This document shows, in pieces, positions 16,668-24,132 of a stretch of DNA of 29,506 bases. A model generated the notes under the pieces. It was not told the origin of the DNA, made no database searches, and worked only from the letters and a program-made list of their open reading frames with translations. Source of the stretch: Gp6-AA40 sp964505975 (GTDB lineage: Bacteria > Acidobacteriota > Vicinamibacteria > Vicinamibacterales > UBA2999); assembly GCA_964505975.1 (NCBI GenBank), contig CAZDLW010000032.1, forward strand, positions 1 to 29,506, in the 5' to 3' direction. Position numbers and translations under genes: made by a program. Positions within the stretch are counted from its first letter, which is position 1. Each line of letters starts with the position of its first letter.

Positions 16668-17456
16668 ATGGATCTAATCGAAGTCTCACCTCGTTCCGGC
16701 CCACGTCACCCGTGGGAAGAGGCGCGCTTCGACTTCTTCTTCCGCGTTCTCAATCGCACCCTCGATCTCACCGCTACGAGATCCGTGCTGGACGTTGGAG
16801 CGGGGGATGCCTGGTTTGCGGGGAAGCTCGGACAGCTGATCACGAATGCCCGCATCACTTGCTGGGACGCCGGTTACACGGATCAGCTCTTCGCCAGCGG
16901 GCAATTGCACCCAGTCGATGGCATCGAATACGTGGCCACGCGGCCGGCTGGAACGTTCGATCTTCTGCTCCTCCTGGATGTCCTGGAGCACGTCGAGGAG
17001 GACGGCGAGTTCCTGACGCTGGCGGTCCGCGAGAATCTCGCGGCGGGCGGCCACGCGCTCGTCAGTGTCCCCGCTTGGCCGCATCTGTATTCGTCTCATG
17101 ACGCCCGGCTTCGGCATTACCGCCGGTACACGCCCGCCGCCGCTCGGATGTTGCTGAAACGGGCGGGGCTCGAGATCGTATCGTCTGCCGGGCTGTTTCA
17201 CTCGCTGATGCTGATCCGCGTGCTGCAGCTCGCGCGCGAGCGTCTCGTTGACCGATCGGCGCCGCCCTCGGGCCTGGGCGACTGGGATGCGCCGGCTCAT
17301 GTCGATGCGCTAGTGCGCAGCGCGCTGAAGTGCGACGCGTGGTTGTCGCTTGCAGCGTCGCGGGCGGGACGCACGTTCCCCGGATTGAGCTGGTGGGCTC
17401 TCTGCCGTAAGAGCGCGGCCCGATCGCCCCTCCTCGATCTGGCAAGCGATTCTTGA
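16668..17456 (+). CDS. Class I SAM-dependent methyltransferase
   Basis: A protein of about 262 residues with a classic methyltransferase core. Motif I is VLDVGAGDAWFAGKL (42-47 centre), motif II lies at FDLLLLLDVLEHVEEDGEF, and the post-motif segment is LAAGGHALVSVPAWPHLYSSHD. The later RHYRRYTP segment is typical of methyltransferases and methyltransferase-like proteins found beside GT2 enzymes in glycan loci (Methyltransf_23 type). Target unknown; a sugar or lipid carrier-linked glycan is plausible. ATG 16668 is preferred because family similarity begins close after it; TTG 16617, 6 bases after the previous stop, would add 17 residues and cannot be excluded. If ATG is right, bases 16611-16667 are a 57-base spacer with no evident signal. 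Confidence 0.85.
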   Translation: MDLIEVSPRSGPRHPWEEARFDFFFRVLNRTLDLTATRSVLDVGAGDAWFAGKLGQLITNARITCWDAGYTDQLFASGQLHPVDGIEYVATRPAGTFDLLLLLDVLEHVEEDGEFLTLAVRENLAAGGHALVSVPAWPHLYSSHDARLRHYRRYTPAAARMLLKRAGLEIVSSAGLFHSLMLIRVLQLARERLVDRSAPPSGLGDWDAPAHVDALVRSALKCDAWLSLAASRAGRTFPGLSWWALCRKSAARSPLLDLASDS

Positions 17457-17463
17457 AAGCGCC

Positions 17464-18792
17464 GTGTCGCAGTTCACCCTCGGAGCGTTCGCGGTGGCAA
17501 TCGGTGCGGCAGGGCTGGTCTTCACGGTGTGCGACTGCATCCTGAAGGGGCTGCGCGGCGTGGTTGCCGTTGGCCTGGTGGGCAGTGTTGCCCTGCTGCT
17601 GTCCGGCCTGGCTCTCTTGGATGGCAGGAGGCTTCCGCATGATGCAGCACGAAGACCTTCCGTACTTTCCCGGATGTCGATCGCGGCGGCAGCGCTGATG
17701 GTCGCCGTCGGCCTGGCGGAGACGGCCGCGCGCGTCGGTCCCTATAGCCCTTTCGTGACAACACTGCAGGACACGCTCGATGCGTACCGAGCGGCGCCCT
17801 CGTCGTACCTCATGCACGACGCGGATCTCGGGTGGAGCCCTCGTCCCGGCAGCTGGTCGCTCAACGGTCTCTACCGCGCCAACAGCCGCGGTCTGCGCAG
17901 CGACACCGAATACGAGGACGACCCTCCGCCCGGAGCTCTGAGAGTGGCGGTGTTTGGCGACTCGTTCACGCATGGCGATGACGTCCCGCTTCAGGAGAGC
18001 TGGCCGTCTCGACTCGAGGCGCTGTTGGCCAGGTCGGGCTCCCCGGTGGAAGTGCTGAACTTCGGCGTGGGGGGCTACGGCATGGATCAGGCCCTGCTGC
18101 GGTGGCGACGGGACGGACGCCGCTTCCATCCCCACATCGTTGTCCTCGGCTTCCAGCCCGAGAACGTGCTGCGCAATCTCAACATGTTCCGGCGTTTCTA
18201 CGACCGGAGCTTCGGACTGCCATTGTTCAAGCCGCGCTTCGTGCTTCGTGAAGGCCGGCTGGATCTGATCAACAGCCCCACCGTGTCCGTCGAGGACGTG
18301 CCGGACACCGTCGCCCGCTTCGACCGATCGCCCCTGGCCGCACATGAACGGTTCTTCGACGCCGCCGATCGATCGATGTTCCGGTCGCCCAGCAAGTTCT
18401 TGCACCTGGTTCACAGCAGTGTGACGCGGCTGCAGGCAGTCGACTACGACTACGTGTCGTTCTACTTCATCGAAGGAGAAGGCGCGCAGCTGGCGCTCGC
18501 GATCGTCCGTGCCTTCGAGGCGGAGGTAAGCTCCCGACACGCGCGATTTCTCGTGGTCCACCTGCCCCGACGGAGCGATCTCGACCGATATGCGGCGGGC
18601 GCGCCGTTCGTGCACGCAGACCTGCTCGTCCGCCTGGAACGGGAAGTCGAGGTGATCCGGACCGAGATGGCGTTCGATAGCGGGTCTCTGGATCGGCTCT
18701 TCGTGAACGGACGCATTGGAGGCCATTACTCGGCCGCCGGCCATGAGGTCGTCGCCCGTCTGCTGGCGTCTCGCATCGAATCGGAGGACTGA
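17464..18792 (+). CDS. Membrane-anchored SGNH/GDSL-like protein
   Basis: A 442-residue protein with three hydrophobic segments at the N-terminus (about 5-25, 31-52 and 70-86) and a large domain that should face outward. SGNH blocks: AVFGDSFTHGDD with S167; NFGVGGYGMDQ for the oxyanion Gly; GFQPENV with N234; and GGHYSAAGHEVVA with H421. The Asp that normally precedes the block V His (D-x-x-H, or D-G-H in AlgX-like proteins) is absent: the preceding residues are N-G-R-I-G-G. It may therefore work as a Ser-His dyad, bind rather than cleave, or take its acid from elsewhere. GTG 17464 lies 7 bases after the previous stop with a weak GAAAG upstream. Likely role: acyl transfer or de-acylation of exported glycan (inference). 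Confidence 0.78.
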   Translation: MSQFTLGAFAVAIGAAGLVFTVCDCILKGLRGVVAVGLVGSVALLLSGLALLDGRRLPHDAARRPSVLSRMSIAAAALMVAVGLAETAARVGPYSPFVTTLQDTLDAYRAAPSSYLMHDADLGWSPRPGSWSLNGLYRANSRGLRSDTEYEDDPPPGALRVAVFGDSFTHGDDVPLQESWPSRLEALLARSGSPVEVLNFGVGGYGMDQALLRWRRDGRRFHPHIVVLGFQPENVLRNLNMFRRFYDRSFGLPLFKPRFVLREGRLDLINSPTVSVEDVPDTVARFDRSPLAAHERFFDAADRSMFRSPSKFLHLVHSSVTRLQAVDYDYVSFYFIEGEGAQLALAIVRAFEAEVSSRHARFLVVHLPRRSDLDRYAAGAPFVHADLLVRLEREVEVIRTEMAFDSGSLDRLFVNGRIGGHYSAAGHEVVARLLASRIESED

Positions 18793-18833
18793 CGTGAGCG
18801 CCTCCGCGATCGACTGCGCCACTGGAATCCACC

Positions 18834-20060
18834 GTGAAGACAGATATTCGTGTTGACGATCGGGCAGCGCTGACGGCGCTGCACGCCCCCGTGGCTGTGG
18901 AGCCGCCGGATCCGGTGGTCGAGTTGAGCATCGTGATGCCCTGTCTCAACGAAGTGAAGACGCTCGAGGCGTGCATTCTCAAGGCCCAATGGGCGATCGC
19001 GGACCTGGGGATCTCGGCGGAGATCATCATCGCCGACAACGGGAGCACCGACGGTTCGCAGGCGCTGGCCCGGCGGCTTGGCGCGCGCGTCGTGGACGTG
19101 CCCATCCGGGGCTACGGGGCGGCGCTGCTGGGCGGCATTGCGGGTGCCTCTGGGCGATACATCATCATGGGCGATTCGGACGACAGCTACGACTGGACGG
19201 CGATTCGGCCGTTCGTCGAGACGCTGCGCGACGGCTACGACCTGGTGATGGGGAATCGGTTCGACGGGGGCATCAGGCCGGGGGCGATGCCGTTCCTGAA
19301 CCGATATCTGGGCAATCCCGTTCTGACTGGCATCGGGCGGCTGTTCTTTCGCGCCCCGATCAACGACTTTCACTGCGGCATGCGCGGGTTCACGAAAGAC
19401 GCGGCCGACCGCATGCAGCTGCACACGACCGGGATGGAGTTCGCCAGCGAGATGGTGGTGAAGGCCTCGCTCGGGACGCTGCGCATTGCGGAAGTACCGA
19501 CCACGCTCGCACAGGACGGGCGCGGACGGCAGCCTCACCTGCGCCGGTGGCGGGACGGCTGGCGGCATCTGCGGTTCATGTTGCTGTACAGCCCGCGCTG
19601 GCTGTTCCTGTATCCGGGGCTGGCGATGATCGCCGCCGGCCTGCTCGCCGGCCTCTGGCTCCTGCCGGGCCCACGCCTTGTCGGAGGTGTGGAGTTCGAC
19701 GTGCATACGTTGCTCTATGCTGCGATGGCGGTGCTGGTGGGCTGCCAGGTGGTTTTCTTCTCGATGTTCAGCACGGTGTTCGCGACGACGGAGGGCCTGC
19801 TGCCGCCGCCGCGGCCGCGCGATCGTGTCTGGCCCTCGATGCGGCTGGAAACGGGGCTGGCAGTCGGCGCCATCCTCGCAGCAATCGGGATCGCCGGGTC
19901 GGTGTATGCCGTGTGGATCTGGAAGGACACCACGTTCGGCGCCCTGGATCCCAGCCGCACCCTGCGAACCGTGATCCCGTCGATGCTGGCGTTGGTGCTC
20001 GGGATCCAGACGATCTTCAACAGCTTCTTTCTCAGCCTGCTCGGTCTGAAGCGAAAATGA
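18834..20060 (+). CDS. GT2 polyprenyl-phosphate sugar synthase with C-terminal membrane domain
   Basis: A 408-residue protein. The GT2 domain spans about 30-245: LSIVMPCLNEVKTL, ADNGSTDGS (67-75), GYGAALLGGI and MGDSDDSYDW with the metal-binding D114-x-D116. NDFHCGMRGF (178-186) matches the acceptor-side signature of dolichyl-phosphate mannose/glucose synthases. After RFMLLYSPRWLFLYPG come four hydrophobic helices (about 258-276, 290-312, 338-360, 385-402), an arrangement seen in bacterial DPM-like enzymes. It would charge polyprenyl phosphate with a hexose and may help to present it across the membrane. It sits between two SGNH-like genes. GTG 18834 was chosen; the 41 bases before it (18793-18833) hold no strong ribosome site. 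It ends in an ATGA overlap with the next gene. Confidence 0.87.
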   Translation: MKTDIRVDDRAALTALHAPVAVEPPDPVVELSIVMPCLNEVKTLEACILKAQWAIADLGISAEIIIADNGSTDGSQALARRLGARVVDVPIRGYGAALLGGIAGASGRYIIMGDSDDSYDWTAIRPFVETLRDGYDLVMGNRFDGGIRPGAMPFLNRYLGNPVLTGIGRLFFRAPINDFHCGMRGFTKDAADRMQLHTTGMEFASEMVVKASLGTLRIAEVPTTLAQDGRGRQPHLRRWRDGWRHLRFMLLYSPRWLFLYPGLAMIAAGLLAGLWLLPGPRLVGGVEFDVHTLLYAAMAVLVGCQVVFFSMFSTVFATTEGLLPPPRPRDRVWPSMRLETGLAVGAILAAIGIAGSVYAVWIWKDTTFGALDPSRTLRTVIPSMLALVLGIQTIFNSFFLSLLGLKRK

Positions 20061-21541
20061 CTTCGCCCGTCACAGCGGCGGTCAACCTGGTGCTCGCAGG
20101 CGCAGCCGCCGTCTGCCTTCTCGCGCTGGCGTATTTCTTCTATCACTATGGGTGGACGGGGGAGCGGGAGTTCAGCAGCGGTCAGGGGCCCTTTCTGTAC
20201 TATCTGCTCCCCGCTGCTCTCGCCGCGCTCTTCGTCCGCAGCCTGTGGTTCGCGCCTCGCTCGAAGGCGCGGCTGGCGCTCGTGACCGCTTCCTCGGTCC
20301 TTGCCCTGTACGCCGTAGAGATCGTGATGGATGCAGGATCAACCACCGTCGAGCGGACGATCTGGAGTCCTACGACAGACATCGAGATGCAGGAGCTCGT
20401 CGAGGTTGCGACCCGCCATGGCGTCACCTACGACACGAGAAGCCAGCTGCAGGTCGTCGCAGACATGCGTGCGAGCGGGGTCAATGCTGTGCCAGCCGTC
20501 TACCCGAACGGCTTCTTCGATCGGCAGCCTGATGGGTCCTTGACCTCTCAATTCGTGGTCGACGGCGTCGAGAGGGTGCTGCTTGGCGGGGTGAGCGGCA
20601 GGAACACGGTCTTCTGCAATGAGAGCGGTGAGTGGGAGCTCTATGACAGTGACGAGCGCGGCTTTCACAACCCGCGCGGGCTGTGGAGCTCGTCCCGTCT
20701 CGACGTGGTGGTGCTTGGCGATTCGTACGCCCACGGTGCATGTGTCGCGTCCGAACGCAACTTCGTGAGCGCCATTCGCAGCCGTCATGCCGGCACGCTG
20801 AATCTGGGAATGTCGAGCATGGGGCCGTTGATGGCTCTGGCGGCTCTCAAAGAGTACGCCGCGGGCTTCCGCCCTCCTCTCGTTGTGTGGTTCCTGTACG
20901 AGGAGAACGATTTCGCCGATTTGTCGAGGGAACGTCAGGCGCCCGCGCTCATGAAGTACCTCGAACGCGATGCCGCCCCCGGCCTCGCCGGCATCCAGCC
21001 GGAGATCGACCGCTGGCTCGAGGCGCACATCGAGGCGCGTCTGGCCGCCGGAGGCTACGGAATCGCGGAGGACCGCAGGAGCCGCATCGCGCTGCCCGCA
21101 TTCCTCCGGCTCGGAAATATCCGGGGACGCCTGCGCCTCGTGCACGGCAAGGCCACGGCGGGCGAGCCTCAGGATCATCGGATTGCAGCGCGCGACACGT
21201 TGGACCGGCTGGACGCCGTCGTACTGGAGGCGAAGCGGACGGTTGAGACGTGGGGAGGGCGGCTCTACCTCGTCTACCTGCCCGAGCGCGAGCGGTACGC
21301 GGATCCGCGCATCGCCGAACTCGACGAGGTGCTGCGAGCGCACGTGGTGGAGCTGGCTGCGTCGCTGGATGTCGCCCTGATCGACATCCATGCGGCATTT
21401 CTGGCCCATGGCGATCCGCTGTCGCTCTTTCCGTTCCGTCGCCGTGGGCACTACAACGACGAGGGGCATCGACTCGTCGGCGAAACAGTGCTGCGGGCTC
21501 TCGCCGCGCCCAGTGAACGTACGGCACCGCCCGGTCCATGA
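20057..21541 (+). CDS. Membrane-anchored SGNH/GDSL-like protein
   Basis: A 494-residue protein with N-terminal hydrophobic helices at about 7-30, 42-60 and 70-90, then an outward domain. SGNH blocks: VVLGDSYAHGACV with S223; NLGMSSMGP at the oxyanion Gly position; WFLYEENDFADL with N284; and RRRGHYNDEGHRLVGE with H465. As in the neighbouring SGNH gene at 17464, the block V motif is G-H-Y-x3-G-H and lacks the usual Asp before the His. The region between blocks III and V (about 290-450) is longer than in simple esterases. ATG 20057 overlaps the GT2 stop by four bases. This frame is also open upstream for about 360 codons, but only across the GT2 gene, and family features start at ATG 20057. Substrate unknown. 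Confidence 0.78.
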   Translation: MTSPVTAAVNLVLAGAAAVCLLALAYFFYHYGWTGEREFSSGQGPFLYYLLPAALAALFVRSLWFAPRSKARLALVTASSVLALYAVEIVMDAGSTTVERTIWSPTTDIEMQELVEVATRHGVTYDTRSQLQVVADMRASGVNAVPAVYPNGFFDRQPDGSLTSQFVVDGVERVLLGGVSGRNTVFCNESGEWELYDSDERGFHNPRGLWSSSRLDVVVLGDSYAHGACVASERNFVSAIRSRHAGTLNLGMSSMGPLMALAALKEYAAGFRPPLVVWFLYEENDFADLSRERQAPALMKYLERDAAPGLAGIQPEIDRWLEAHIEARLAAGGYGIAEDRRSRIALPAFLRLGNIRGRLRLVHGKATAGEPQDHRIAARDTLDRLDAVVLEAKRTVETWGGRLYLVYLPERERYADPRIAELDEVLRAHVVELAASLDVALIDIHAAFLAHGDPLSLFPFRRRGHYNDEGHRLVGETVLRALAAPSERTAPPGP

Positions 21542-21601
21542 CGACACGTCTTTCCGGCGTGCCACGACTCATCATTTTCTTCGCCCTCGAAACGGCCTGA
21601 C

Positions 21602-24082
21602 ATGACCGACCGCCGCATTCTGCACATCTCCGTCGCCGTGTGTCTCACCGCCTTCGCGCTGCTGATGGTGGAGATCCTCCTGATTCGCGTGCTGGACGTG
21701 ATCCTTCTGCCCAATTTCGGGTATGCGGTCATCACGCTGGCGATGTTCGCCTCAGGTCTGGCCGGCGTCTACGCGACCGTCAGGCCGCTCTCCTCGGATG
21801 CCGGCATCCGTACGCACGTCGCCGCGCTGTCGTTGTTGTTCGGCATCACCGTCGTCCTTCTCCGACCGGCGCTCAACGCGGCGCCTGCTGTTTACAACCA
21901 GCTTCCATCGGGCCTGCTGAAGCAGCTCAGCGGCGCGGCCATGATGTACCTCGTGCTGGTGGTCCCGTTCTTCATCTCGGGAGTGATTCTCGCGTATGTG
22001 TTCTCGGCGTTCCCCGGCAGGATCCGGCGACTGTACTTCTGGGATCTGGTGGGGGCCGGCGCCGGGTGCGTCGCCATCCTGCCCTTTCTGCGTTCCCTGG
22101 GCCCGGGCGGATTGATGTTCTGGGCCGCGGCGGCCTCGGTCGTGGCCTCTGCGCTTTTCGCTGGCAGGCGGGCCTGGTCGGCCGCCTGCGTCGGGCTCGC
22201 GTCGGTAATGTTCGTCATCCCGCTGCTCAAGGCCGACGGCTACTTCGAGTTCCGCATGCACACCGACAAGCGCGGGGTGCGTTCGGCGCAGCAGGCGGGG
22301 CGGATCGAGTTCAGCGAATGGGGGCCGATCTCGAAGATCGATGTGATCAGTGGAAGTGCACCCCAGAGCGACGGCACGTGGGGACCAAAGCTCGTGGCAT
22401 ACGACGGGGGCTCCCAGACCAGTACGCTCTTTTCATTCGATCAGGATTACGACCGGTTGCGACAGGAGGTGCTCGATCCTGCCGGCGATTTCACTCGCCA
22501 TTTCTGGCAGCGTGGCGTGCTCGCGTCTCATTACCTCAAACGCGACACCGGGGCGGACGTGCTGATCATGGGAAGCGCCGCCGGTCAGGAAACGAAGGCG
22601 GCGCTGCTCTTCAACGCCCGCAGCGTCGAGGGGGTGGAGCTGGTCGACACGGTCGTGCGCATCGCGCGCGAGCGGTACGGGCCATTCATCGGCCGCATCT
22701 TCGAAGATCCCCGCGTGCGCAATCGAGTGGGTGAAGGGCGGAGCTATCTCCGGGCGACCGACGAAAAGTACGACATCCTGCAGATCTTCAGCAACCACAC
22801 GTCGTCCAACGTCGCCTCCGGCTCCGGCGCGACCACGCCCGTGTACCTGGAGACGGTCGAGGCCTACCGCGAGTACTTCTCGCACCTCGAGCCTGACGGG
22901 ATCCTCCATGTCAATCACCACTTCTATCCAAGGATCATCACGACGGCGGCGCGCGCGTGGAAGGAGATGGGGCGGAGCGGCTTCCAGAGGCGCGCCATCG
23001 TCTTCGAGAGGCCCGGCGGTGACACGCTCCCGACAATCCTCTTCAAGTCGTCGCCGTGGACGGAGCCCGAAGTTGCGGAGCTGCAGGCATTCTTCAGCGT
23101 GCCAGCCGGCGATCCCGCGCTTCCGCGGCTGGTCGTCAATCCGCTGCGCCCGGACGCGACGTTCCTCCCGCCTGAGCTCTTCAGCGGCAGCCTGTCGGAC
23201 GAGCTACTGAAACGGGTCGAGTACCGGATCCAGCCGAGCACCGACGACTGGCCGTATTTCAACAACATTCAGAAGGGATTCACACGGGTCGAGCTCGATC
23301 CGGCGCGTCTCCTGGACGAGTCGATGGCGCAGGCGATCAATGGACGCCTGGCGTTGCCGCTGGGTGAGTACAGCATCCTGACAGTCATCGGTCTCGTCGG
23401 GGTGGTTCTGAGCGGCGCCATCCTGTTCCTCCCGTTGCGACTGTCGGTTGCCGGGAGAGCGCCTTGGACGGCGAAGTACGTGTCACTGGCGTACTTCTCG
23501 TGCCTCGGGAGCGGATTCATCATCATCGAGCTGGTGCTGATCCAGATTTTCATGAAGCCCATCGGATTCCCTCTGTACACGTTCTGTGTCGTCATCTGCA
23601 CCATGCTGGCTGGAGCCGGGTGCGGCAGCATGGCGGCCGATTGGCTCGCTATCAGCCCCGTGCGCCGGTGGATGATTCCGTTCGCGGGCATTCTGGTATC
23701 GGGCGGCACCCTGCTGTGGATCTATCCTTCCGCCTTTGACGTGCTGCTGGCGGCCCCCGCAGCGGCTCGGATGCTGGCGTCCGTTCTCATGATTCTGCCG
23801 CTGGCGTTCTTCCTGGGCATGCCGTTTCCGCTGGGGATTCTTTCACTCGAGCGCCAGCCGCGCGGCTCGGTGGCCTGGGCGTGGGGCATGAACGCCCTGT
23901 TCACCGTTCTCGGCGGTGTCGGGGCAGGTGCCTCGTCGCTCTTCGTCGGCTTCCGTCTGACCTTCTTCATGGCGCTGGGTGTGTATCTGCTCGCGTTCGT
24001 GCTGTTTGCGAGGTTGCGTATCACCTGCACCCGAGTCGATGCGCGCACGGCGGATGCTCCGGCGCTGGTCGGGGCTGCCTGA
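21602..24082 (+). CDS. Fused polytopic membrane/spermidine-synthase-like protein
   Basis: An 826-residue protein in three parts: about seven membrane helices (residues 8-210), a Rossmann domain resembling spermidine synthase (about 225-560), and about seven further helices (580-810). The Rossmann domain has IMGSAAGQE (G324, G328, E330), the acidic strand end VEGVEL (E346), GEGRSYLR (E378) and YDILQIFSNHTSS (D391). The last corresponds to Y-D-x-I-x-x-D-x-x-D-P in true aminopropyltransferases, but both later Asp positions are replaced, by Phe and His, so polyamine synthesis is unlikely. The C-terminal membrane part has GMPFPLGI and AWAWGMNALFTVLGG, typical of the fused membrane spermidine-synthase-like group. 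Function unknown; it may bind SAM or a related nucleoside and act in envelope glycan export. ATG 21602 follows a 60-base spacer. Confidence 0.8.
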   Translation: MTDRRILHISVAVCLTAFALLMVEILLIRVLDVILLPNFGYAVITLAMFASGLAGVYATVRPLSSDAGIRTHVAALSLLFGITVVLLRPALNAAPAVYNQLPSGLLKQLSGAAMMYLVLVVPFFISGVILAYVFSAFPGRIRRLYFWDLVGAGAGCVAILPFLRSLGPGGLMFWAAAASVVASALFAGRRAWSAACVGLASVMFVIPLLKADGYFEFRMHTDKRGVRSAQQAGRIEFSEWGPISKIDVISGSAPQSDGTWGPKLVAYDGGSQTSTLFSFDQDYDRLRQEVLDPAGDFTRHFWQRGVLASHYLKRDTGADVLIMGSAAGQETKAALLFNARSVEGVELVDTVVRIARERYGPFIGRIFEDPRVRNRVGEGRSYLRATDEKYDILQIFSNHTSSNVASGSGATTPVYLETVEAYREYFSHLEPDGILHVNHHFYPRIITTAARAWKEMGRSGFQRRAIVFERPGGDTLPTILFKSSPWTEPEVAELQAFFSVPAGDPALPRLVVNPLRPDATFLPPELFSGSLSDELLKRVEYRIQPSTDDWPYFNNIQKGFTRVELDPARLLDESMAQAINGRLALPLGEYSILTVIGLVGVVLSGAILFLPLRLSVAGRAPWTAKYVSLAYFSCLGSGFIIIELVLIQIFMKPIGFPLYTFCVVICTMLAGAGCGSMAADWLAISPVRRWMIPFAGILVSGGTLLWIYPSAFDVLLAAPAAARMLASVLMILPLAFFLGMPFPLGILSLERQPRGSVAWAWGMNALFTVLGGVGAGASSLFVGFRLTFFMALGVYLLAFVLFARLRITCTRVDARTADAPALVGAA

Positions 24083-24117
24083 CGCCGGGAGTCGATGGTG
24101 CTTTTGCCCTGCCCTGC

Positions 24118-24125
24118 GGGAGAAG
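24118..24125 (+). promoter_or_regulatory. Ribosome binding site GGGAGAAG for the VanZ/LamG gene
   Basis: GGGAGAAG ends 7 bases before ATG 24133. It supports that start against longer readings of the same frame, which would run back into the preceding gene. Confidence 0.6.
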
Positions 24126-24132
24126 TGCGCCG

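Noticed and set aside
17062..18822. Long open frame on the - strand (586 codons) opposite the methyltransferase and SGNH genes
   Set aside because: It lies fully antisense to well-supported genes, shows no recognisable family motif and has the His/Arg/Gln-rich composition expected from the complement of GC-rich coding DNA.
18794..18856. Short GTG-initiated open frame of 20 codons between the SGNH and GT2 genes
   Set aside because: Overlaps the GT2 start, has no ribosome site and no recognisable sequence; expected by chance.
18971..20056. Upstream extension of the SGNH frame across the GT2 gene (would give an 856-residue protein)
   Set aside because: The extension overlaps the GT2 synthase completely, and its translation is Arg/Ala/Gly-rich without motifs; the SGNH protein's membrane anchor starts exactly at ATG 20057.
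20339..21565. Open frame on the - strand (408 codons) opposite the third SGNH gene
   Set aside because: Antisense to a gene with all SGNH blocks; composition is typical of a GC-driven open frame.
21542..21601. Possible promoter or terminator in the 60-base gap before the fused membrane protein
   Set aside because: No convincing -35/-10 pair and no GC-rich hairpin with a T-run; a short CATCATTTTCTTC stretch alone is not enough.
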